Assembly (NCBI GenBank): GCA_937900045.1
Contig: CALCEB010000246.1
Span: forward strand, 1 to 20,762
Direction of reading: 5' to 3'
Source: an uncultured Acidobacteriota bacterium
Lineage (GTDB): Bacteria > Acidobacteriota > Terriglobia > UBA7540
DNA: 20,762 bases
A program made the translations under genes and the position numbers. Below, one piece after another: positions 1 through 5,840 of this stretch. The notes under the pieces are model-generated. The model ran no database searches. It saw only the letters and a program-made list of their open reading frames with translations, and was not told where the DNA came from. Position 1 is the stretch's first letter; each line of letters starts with the position of its first letter.

Positions 1-210
1 AGCCGCGTAACGGAAAAATACGTGAGTGAATTTATGAACCACTGTACTTAGGAAGCGGCAGCAATCTAGTTTGCCCGCTCCGAATAGCACCATCAGATCC
101 GTTCCGCCGGCGAAGGGGCGCCACACACCGGCCTGCGCGGCCATGCGTTCCAGGGCCTCCGCCAATGTCTTCGGCGAATACAATTCATAGCCGGGAACGA
201 AGGCTCTCAA
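1..210 (-). CDS. Xanthine dehydrogenase FAD-binding subunit, N-terminal part (partial at window edge, possibly disrupted)
   Basis: The reading frame stays open from a TTG at 210-208 to the edge (70 codons). The TTG overlaps the stop codon of the preceding iron-sulfur subunit (TTGA overlap), typical of translational coupling in these operons. The first part reads like the FAD domain of molybdopterin dehydrogenases: FVPGYELYSPKTLAEAL is the usual opening, and RPFAGGTDLMV is the GGTD-type FAD pyrophosphate-binding loop. The family role is to pass electrons from the [2Fe-2S] clusters through FAD to NAD or another acceptor. After GAGKL...RFLS (down to about position 46) the translation (TVVHKFTHVFFRYAA) no longer looks like the family, which would continue with a Leu/Glu-rich segment. 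The gene may be cut by an inserted element there. Family assignment is sure; intactness is not. Confidence 0.75.
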   Translation of the reverse strand, partial: MRAFVPGYELYSPKTLAEALERMAAQAGVWRPFAGGTDLMVLFGAGKLDCCRFLSTVVHKFTHVFFRYAA

Positions 211-689
211 GTGCCGCCCCCTGTCTGGCCGCCCGCCGCCTTGGCTACCGCCTCAAAGATTCGCAGGTAGCCGGTGCAACGACAGAGATTGCCGGCAAGC
301 CCGTTCCGGATATCAGCCTCTGAAGGGTGCGGATCGTCCCGAAGAAGACTAACGGCAGCCAAAATCATTCCGGGCGTACAGATTCCGCACTGGGCTCCGC
401 CACATTCTACAAAGGCCTCTTGGACGGCATCCAGTTCGCCGCCGCGAGCGATCCCTTCGATGGTGGTGATGTGGCTCCCATTGGCCTGCAATGCCGGTAC
501 CAGGCAACTGTTCGTAAGCTGTCCATCAAGGAGGATCGAGCAAGCTCCGCACTCACCCTCGCCACAACCCTCTTTCGTCCCGGTCAAACCGAGATCCTCC
601 CGGACGACGTCGAGCAGGCGCGCCATGGGCCAGACCGTGATCGTCTGGGACTGCCCATTCACAGTAACGGTTATGGAGACTTTAGGCAT
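207..689 (-). CDS. Xanthine dehydrogenase-type (2Fe-2S)-binding subunit
   Basis: A 160-residue protein of normal length for the small subunit of three-subunit molybdenum hydroxylases. It carries electrons from the molybdenum centre to FAD in the cytoplasm. The N-terminal plant-ferredoxin-like domain has Cys42, Cys47, Cys50 (GCGEGECGAC) and Cys62 for one cluster. The C-terminal four-helix domain has Cys101/Cys104 (CGICTPGM) and Cys136/Cys138 (NLCRCTGY) for the second. All eight ligands are present. The ATG at 689 has a clear ribosome site, AAGGAG, just upstream. The FAD subunit starts inside its stop codon. The molybdopterin subunit lies 836 bp upstream instead of adjacent, so this gene may need its own promoter; I could not identify one with confidence. 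Confidence 0.93.
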   Translation of the reverse strand: MPKVSITVTVNGQSQTITVWPMARLLDVVREDLGLTGTKEGCGEGECGACSILLDGQLTNSCLVPALQANGSHITTIEGIARGGELDAVQEAFVECGGAQCGICTPGMILAAVSLLRDDPHPSEADIRNGLAGNLCRCTGYLRIFEAVAKAAGGQTGGGT

Positions 690-1525
690 GAACTCCTTCT
701 CGTATTATTATGTTAGGCCGGTTGGGAGCGCGGGGGTGACGTGTTTCCACACGGGATCAATCTGCTCCAGGACTCTGAACCCCCGCCTGCGCTGGGGTGA
801 CAACAAAAGGCAGGGCGCGGCCGCCGGAACTGATAGGGTGTGTTACCCCGTCTTGGGGCTTGCGCCCTGGGCTGTTCGCTGTCGGCCCTCCAGGCCCAAG
901 TCCAGTGGAAATGTCCAAAAATGGGAACAAAGCCAAGTTTTTACACTGATTTTCCGCGCAAACCTTGTAACTTGTTGATTATAAGTCAATTGTTTGATTT
1001 TGTTCGAAAAATCGACGTAACTTCCGCATCATCTATGAGTTATCTGACTTCCAATGTTTTGCTAATGGCTTTGTTTTGGCTTTGTTCTTCTTAAGTTCAT
1101 CATGTTTTCAATGGATTACAGACTTTTCAACAGGCAAAAAAGAATTGTTTTTTCGCCTCTTTTGGCTCGCACCCGCATTTTTACTGGGTTTTTCACGCTC
1201 TCGCAATGGGTTTGTTCCTGAATTGGCATTTTTGTCATCTTTTTCAATGTGGATTCGCCGGTCATGAGAAACCTTTTAGGGGAAGTATATCCAGCATATG
1301 TTATCACTTAAGTGTATGATTGTCAAGGACTTTTTGGCTTGCTGGTAGCAAGGCCCGACCCATGCGCAAATAACGCCGGTCGCGCATGTCAGCTCCTATC
1401 ATTTTAAGGCTTGGCCTCAGGCCAGCCATCGGCGTTCCCACCCATCCCACTCCGCCGTCCGTCCGCTCACCCGATTGGGGGCGAGTGGGTCGGGTTGAGG
1501 GCCGCCGGAACTTGACTCATTGCCA
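690..1525. other. Repeat-rich intergenic gap inside the XDH locus
   Basis: No gene I can support. The stretch separates the molybdopterin and iron-sulfur subunits, which are normally adjacent. From about 839 to 901 it holds GC-rich short palindromes (for example GGGC-TTGC-GCCC and GGCC-CTCCA-GGCC) that look like another dispersed intergenic repeat. From 997 to 1250 it holds an AT-richer repeat whose second copy is at 20177-20432. From 1361 to 1388 there is a perfect 7-bp inverted repeat (CATGCGC/GCGCATG, 14-nt loop) without a T-tract. The open frames in it are short and lack family resemblance or ribosome sites. Confidence 0.6.
997..1250. repeat. Dispersed intergenic repeat, copy A
   Basis: About 254 bp that align end to end with 20177-20432 in the same orientation, with scattered substitutions and small indels. 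Shared blocks include AAATCGACGTAAC, CGCATCATCTAT, GGATTACAGACTTTTC, CACCCGCATTTTTACTGGG and TTTGTTCCT. It lies between two XDH genes. Both strands contain short open frames in the repeat, but I see no ribosome site or recognisable protein. The repeat is not an insertion sequence I recognise and has no transposase. Confidence 0.75.
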
Positions 1526-3760
1526 TCAAGTCATGCAACTCTGCGATTCCAATGCCCCCATAATAGCTTCCGGGGTGGCGGGAAGCGAATTTAATCTCAC
1601 CCCAACTGCGTTCTCAATGGCGTTGACTATAGCCGGCGCTGGCCCGTCCATGGGCAGCTCGCCAATTCCCTTTGCTCCCTTTGGACCGAAAGCGTAAGGC
1701 CGTTCTTCAAAAATCACCCGGATGGGCGGGATATCTGCTGCGGTCGGGATGATGTAGTTGGTCATCTGTCCGTTCGTCATGCGGCCATTCTTCCAGGACA
1801 CGTTTTCATACAGGGCATAGCCGATACCCTGCGCGACCCCGCCTTCGATCTGTCCTCTAGCGAGCACGGGATGAATCACGCGCCCCACTTCCTGCACAGC
1901 GACGAAGTCCTCCACGCGCGCTTCGTAGGTGGTGATGTCTACGCTCACCTCCGCCACATAGACCGCCCAGGCGAAAGCGCCGTAGGCATCACCACGGTAA
2001 TTCTCATCGTCCCAAGCGATTCCGGGCGGCGGCTGATAGTGGCTATAGGAACAAAGCGGCCCGTGCCGGGCGATGTACGACGAACAGGCAGAGGCAAATT
2101 CTCCAGCAGAAAAGCTGCCCGCGAGCAGACCGGCGTTCGTTAACGATAGCTTGATACCGGCGGCAGCGGATTCCACAAGCTTGCCAACGATCATGCAGGT
2201 ACGCGAAGCCACGGTTGGACCGCTATTCGGCACTTGTCCGGTATCGGGCTGTGCAATGTCAACAAGCTCGTAAGGCAGTCCGAGGGTCTCGGCTGCAATC
2301 TGGGTGAGAATCGTGTTGGTTCCCTGGCCCATTTCCTTGCTTGAAGCCAGTATTCGGACACGCCCTTCCGGAGTCGCCTCGACGCCCACCACCGAAGCCA
2401 AATACCGCTCGCCGGACCCAGTGAATCCTGCCCCATGGAAAAACGAGGCCAAACCCATCCCGCGCTTGACGTTCCTGCCCAGGTTTTCACGCGTGAATCG
2501 TTCCCGTTTAGCGTGGTAGTCCGACTCGCACAGGGCGCGATCGAGCAACGCCGCCATGTCAACATCCTCGCGAATCACTTGGTTCGTGGCTGTGGTTTCG
2601 CCCGGGCGGATGAAATTCCTCCGGCGAAACTCATCCGGCGCCAGACCCACCGCCGCAGCGACCTTGTCCAAATGCCGTTCCAGGGCAAAGATAGTCTGCG
2701 GTGCGCCGAACCCGCGAAAGGCTCCGTGCGGCGGCGCGTTGGTGGCCACCGCCCGGCTGCTGATGCGGACGTTTGGGCAATAATAGGGACCGGCGGCATG
2801 GATCGTGCCCCGCGAAAGAACGACGGGTGAAAGGGTTGTGTAAGCGCCGCCGTCGATCACGAAGTCGATCTCCATAGCGAGCAATTTGCCATCTCTGCTG
2901 ACGGCGGTCCGATGGCGGGTGCGCGAAGGGTGGCGTTTGGTGGTTGCGACCATATCCTCAGCCCGGTCGTAAATGAGTTTGACGGGTTTTCCCGATTTCC
3001 AGGCCAGCAGAGCGGCATGAGCTGCGATCATCGAGGGATATTCCTCCTTGCCCCCAAAACCGCCGCCAGTCTCCGCCTGAATCACGCGAACTTTTTCATC
3101 ACTCAAGCCCATAACCGCCTTCAAGGCTTTGTGCACGTAATAGGGACATTGCATCGAACCCCAGACGGTTACGCCTGTATCCGCCCCGGCCACGGCAATC
3201 ATGCCGTTCGTCTCGATATAGAGTTGCTCCTGCGCGCCGGTGGCGTATTCGCCTTCCACAATCAGGTATGCCTCATCCCATGCCGAATCGACAGTTCCTT
3301 TTTCCACTTGGAATCGCTTGAGGACGTTGTCTTCTTTCCAAATGACGACATCGCCGCGAAGAGACTCTTCGATCGTGAAGATGGCCGGTAGAGGTTCGAT
3401 CTCCATTTCGATGGCGCGCCGCGCCTCTTCCAGTAGATAGCGGTCAGGGTGCGCCAGGAGCAAGACCGGTTCCTCCGGATGGTTCACCCGGGATTCCGCC
3501 AGGCAAGGTTGGTCGTCGTCGATGAGGGAGATAACGTTGGCGCCGGGTATGTCCGAAGCCCGGACGATCGTGAAGTCGCGCCAGGGAATTCCGTCCCTGA
3601 AACGAATGGCCTTGATGAGTCCTCGAGGAGCGGGACTACGGACGGTTACGCCGTAAATCATCCCTTGAAAACACAGATCGTCAACGTACCGCGCCTTCCC
3701 GGTGACTTTATCCCGGCCTTCTTTGCGGGGAACTACGGCTCCTATGATCGGCTGTGCCAT
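1526..3760 (-). CDS. Xanthine dehydrogenase-type molybdopterin-binding subunit
   Basis: A 744-residue catalytic subunit of the xanthine oxidase family; it hydroxylates a carbon of a heterocycle (purine or similar) at a molybdenum centre. The a/b hammerhead domain covers about residues 10-120 and the molybdopterin domains the rest. GGGFGGKE (232-239), AFRGFG with Arg349, EMGQGT (476-481) and the GIGE segment with Glu701 are the cofactor and active-site motifs. Glu239 and Arg349 match the positions of the two purine-orienting residues of bovine xanthine oxidase (Glu802 and Arg880, recalled numbering). The CO dehydrogenase loop with the active-site Cys (AYRCSFR) is absent, so this is not CoxL. 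The exact substrate cannot be read from sequence. Length fits a separate-subunit enzyme without fused FAD or Fe-S domains. The start is the ATG at 3760; the ribosome site is weak. Confidence 0.93.
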   Translation of the reverse strand: MAQPIIGAVVPRKEGRDKVTGKARYVDDLCFQGMIYGVTVRSPAPRGLIKAIRFRDGIPWRDFTIVRASDIPGANVISLIDDDQPCLAESRVNHPEEPVLLLAHPDRYLLEEARRAIEMEIEPLPAIFTIEESLRGDVVIWKEDNVLKRFQVEKGTVDSAWDEAYLIVEGEYATGAQEQLYIETNGMIAVAGADTGVTVWGSMQCPYYVHKALKAVMGLSDEKVRVIQAETGGGFGGKEEYPSMIAAHAALLAWKSGKPVKLIYDRAEDMVATTKRHPSRTRHRTAVSRDGKLLAMEIDFVIDGGAYTTLSPVVLSRGTIHAAGPYYCPNVRISSRAVATNAPPHGAFRGFGAPQTIFALERHLDKVAAAVGLAPDEFRRRNFIRPGETTATNQVIREDVDMAALLDRALCESDYHAKRERFTRENLGRNVKRGMGLASFFHGAGFTGSGERYLASVVGVEATPEGRVRILASSKEMGQGTNTILTQIAAETLGLPYELVDIAQPDTGQVPNSGPTVASRTCMIVGKLVESAAAGIKLSLTNAGLLAGSFSAGEFASACSSYIARHGPLCSYSHYQPPPGIAWDDENYRGDAYGAFAWAVYVAEVSVDITTYEARVEDFVAVQEVGRVIHPVLARGQIEGGVAQGIGYALYENVSWKNGRMTNGQMTNYIIPTAADIPPIRVIFEERPYAFGPKGAKGIGELPMDGPAPAIVNAIENAVGVRLNSLPATPEAIMGALESQSCMT

Positions 3761-3810
3761 GTTCTCATTTTACAGAAGAATTCTTTTACGGCACTCGCGC
3801 TCAAGTGCCG

Positions 3811-3917
3811 GGTAGTGGCGCAATTTGCTGTAGCGGCGCTGTATCACCGCCGAAAACCGTTGACGATCCAGGGTCGGCGCTCATAGAGCGCCGCTACAGC
3901 AAACAAATTACGCCATT
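3811..3917. repeat. REP-like inverted repeat, decayed copy
   Basis: Two units in inverted orientation. The left unit (about 3811-3852) contains GCTGTAGCGGCGCTGTATC, and the right unit (about 3874-3917) is a near reverse complement of the unit at 5381-5423. The arms differ from each other by several substitutions and a short indel, unlike the perfect copy at 5381-5488. The element lies between the aldolase-like gene and the XDH large subunit and could end or weaken transcription between them. Confidence 0.8.
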
Positions 3918-3956
3918 ACCAAGTGCCGCAACAGCAAACTGGACCACTATCTATGC

Positions 3957-5297
3957 TCACGTCCGCCTGGCTTGAAAAATACGGAGGAATGAACCGCCTC
4001 GAAGCTCCTCCGGAGTCAGACCCGTAAGCTGTTCGGCCTGCCGCTCCTCAATGGCTCTGCAACTGACAGCGCGCAGGAAAAAATTGAGCAAACCCTGGCC
4101 GGTAGCGGCATCATCAAACACGTTGCCCTCGGTAGCAACCCGGGCGGCCATCTCGACGAAGTTGCGAAGGCGCAAGGCTGTGTTTTCCAAGCCCTCCAAG
4201 TAGAACGAGTAAACCGCCGCATAGCGGGTGGGAAGTTGGGCCGGGTGCAAATCCCATCCTTGATAGAAGCCGTTTTCGAGTGAGTGCCGCACGTGATCGA
4301 AGTGAAGTTTCCACGCCCGGTGAATCGTTTCCCGGTTCTCAGCCTGTTGTGATTGCGTCAGGCTTCGGCCGCGATGCACCGGAATGGGCAAGACATTGGT
4401 GCCGCCATCCGACAGCCAGATCCCGGTCCCGGCAAACGCCACCTGCATCATGGAACGGGCAAAATCGCAAGCCGGATGCAGCATGTGCTGCATCCCGGCC
4501 GTGATTCCGCAACTCGCCGTGTAATCATAAGTGCCGAAATGGGCGGCAACACAGCGCCCGGCGCAGGCATCGAGCAGCAGAGGCAGGTTCGACTGGCCAC
4601 GGCGGTTGAGAATCGCCTGCGTGGTTTCAATCATGATTTCAAAACGCAGGCGATTCGCTTCGAGTCCCAATGCCTCTTCAAAACGGCCAAGGATTTTAGC
4701 CATTGCCGCTGGTTGTTCGGGGACCGTCACCTTCGGTAATGTAATTACAAGGTTTTCCGGCAAACGCCGGTGGGTCTGGACGAGCAATTCCGTCAGGAAC
4801 AGGTCAAGGGTGCGCAAGCTGCGCGTTTGAAGCTCCCCGGTAAGGGGTTTGATTCGGATACCGATAAACGGCGGTAACGATCCGTCCACCCAACCTTTCG
4901 CCACTTCCGTCGCGGCTTCCACTGCATGGCGGTCCTCTTCCGAATCCGGCCGGTTGCCGTAACCATCTTCAAAATCGATACGAAAGTCTTCGACCGGCTC
5001 GCGATCCAACTTGTCAACCACCTGCGTATACATCCGGTCCGCCAGCGGCCCGTCCGGCAACCCCAGCGCAGCGGAGAACTTCCTGGCGTCCGGCGCATAA
5101 TCTGCCAAAACTCGGCGGCCAATCGTGCCGAGCCGTTGAACTGTGCCGGCCTGAAACAGGTCGGCGCCGCCGTAAAAGGTGTGCACGGGCTGGCGGCGTC
5201 CAGCATCGCCGGGGTAAGATGACCGGAAAGCCAGGTTTGCTTTATTCAACTCTTGAAGTGCATCGGCAAGAAATTCCGGATCCAGCGTGGTCCCCAT
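3957..5297 (-). CDS. HpcH/HpaI aldolase/citrate lyase-like protein (DUF6986-like)
   Basis: A TIM-barrel protein resembling the HpcH/HpaI aldolase and citrate-lyase beta superfamily, closest by memory to the DUF6986 group, sometimes labelled phosphoenolpyruvate kinase. Counting from the chosen start, IDFEDGYG (about residues 107-114) would supply acidic metal ligands, GIRIKPL (about 146-152) the substrate-binding arginine, and FEIMIET (about 219-225) the second acidic metal site. The opening ANLAFRSSYPGDAGRRQPVH is typical of the group. I chose the ATG at 5297 because GAAGGG lies six bases before it; an in-frame ATG at 5366 would add 23 residues and sits only 15 bp from a large palindrome. The reaction is unknown. 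The neighbouring purine-oxidising enzyme suggests a role in carbon recovery from purine or ureide breakdown, but that is inference. Confidence 0.8.
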   Translation of the reverse strand: MGTTLDPEFLADALQELNKANLAFRSSYPGDAGRRQPVHTFYGGADLFQAGTVQRLGTIGRRVLADYAPDARKFSAALGLPDGPLADRMYTQVVDKLDREPVEDFRIDFEDGYGNRPDSEEDRHAVEAATEVAKGWVDGSLPPFIGIRIKPLTGELQTRSLRTLDLFLTELLVQTHRRLPENLVITLPKVTVPEQPAAMAKILGRFEEALGLEANRLRFEIMIETTQAILNRRGQSNLPLLLDACAGRCVAAHFGTYDYTASCGITAGMQHMLHPACDFARSMMQVAFAGTGIWLSDGGTNVLPIPVHRGRSLTQSQQAENRETIHRAWKLHFDHVRHSLENGFYQGWDLHPAQLPTRYAAVYSFYLEGLENTALRLRNFVEMAARVATEGNVFDDAATGQGLLNFFLRAVSCRAIEERQAEQLTGLTPEELRGGSFLRIFQARRT

Positions 5298-5649
5298 TCC
5301 ATTCCCTTCACCAATAAACATTCCGTCCAATGGCTTGATATAACACGATTCGAGCGGCACTGTCATCCAAGCCGCTGTTTCGGTAGTGTCTCAGTTTGCT
5401 GTAGCGGCGCTCTATGAGCGCCGAACTTGGATCCTCAACGGTTCCCGGCGCTCATAGAGCGCCGCTACAGCAAACTGAGACACTACCGTAGTTTTGGAGT
5501 GGAAGGTTTGATAGCGGTCGCGGCCGCCGGAGTTTACCCGCCGGGGACGGACCGCCAAGATTGAACTCCCCACGGCTTTCGGCGCTCATAGACTCGCTAC
5601 GGCAAACGGCACGACCGTTGCTGCTATTTTTTTGATTCAAAACAAGAAG
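5298..5649. other. Intergenic region with REP-like palindromes
   Basis: Lies between the aldolase-like gene and tRNA-Lys and holds no supportable gene. It contains the perfect inverted repeat at 5381-5488 and one degenerate single unit near 5579-5606 (TCGGCGCTCATAGACTCGCTAC). A small hairpin at about 5602-5620 is followed by a run of T on the plus strand, but no plus-strand gene precedes it. Confidence 0.6.
5381..5488. repeat. REP-like element with perfect 43-bp inverted arms
   Basis: The arms 5381-5423 and 5446-5488 are exact reverse complements around a 22-nt centre. Each arm also contains its own small hairpin, CGGCGCTC-TAT-GAGCGCCG, so a nested structure is possible. The same unit recurs at 3811-3917 (decayed pair), about 5579-5606 (single, degenerate) and 20704-20749 (single, at the edge). 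This is the architecture of repetitive extragenic palindromes paired head to head. No REP-associated transposase is in the window. Confidence 0.9.
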
Positions 5650-5725
5650 TGGTGAGCCGTGGGGGAATCGAACCCTCAACCTACTGATTAAGAGTCAGTT
5701 GCTCTACCAATTGAGCTAACGGCCC
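5650..5725 (-). tRNA. tRNA-Lys (anticodon CTT)
   Basis: The minus strand folds as a standard cloverleaf. The acceptor arms GGGCCGT and ACGGCTC pair over 7 bp with one G-T. The anticodon stem ACTGA/TCAGT encloses the loop CTCTTAA, giving anticodon CTT, which reads AAG (Lys). The T arm contains GGTTCGATTCC. The discriminator is A, and CCA is encoded directly after it (5652-5650). Confidence 0.97.
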
Positions 5726-5777
5726 GCAACAATTTTCGCTTACCTATTCACCCGCACTGGCTCCGGATACTGCGCTC

Positions 5778-5806
5778 ATTGTAGCATATTTCCCATGCGC
5801 GCAAGT
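5778..5806 (-). promoter_or_regulatory. Probable promoter of tRNA-Lys
   Basis: On the minus strand TACAAT (5783-5778) makes a good -10 box about 53 bp before the tRNA. A TTGC-containing sequence around 5806-5799 sits 15-17 bp further upstream as a weak -35. There is no other gene to serve here. Confidence 0.4.
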
Positions 5807-5840
5807 CCCCCCGTACGATCCGAGGATCAAACCGCAATGC

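Noticed and set aside
274..978. Plus-strand open frames opposite the XDH iron-sulfur subunit
   Set aside because: Antisense shadows of a gene with eight conserved cluster cysteines.
1526..3760. CO dehydrogenase large subunit (CoxL)
   Set aside because: The active-site loop is AFRGFG rather than the Cys-containing CoxL loop, and GGGFGGKE has the xanthine-oxidase Glu.
3811..5488. CRISPR array
   Set aside because: The repeats are few, inverted rather than direct, unevenly spaced, and no cas gene is present.
5381..5488. Insertion sequence ends
   Set aside because: The arms enclose only 22 nt, with no transposase; a REP-type palindrome fits better.
5602..5635. Hairpin plus seven T on the plus strand downstream of tRNA-Lys
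   Set aside because: It faces the wrong way for the minus-strand genes and no plus-strand gene precedes it.
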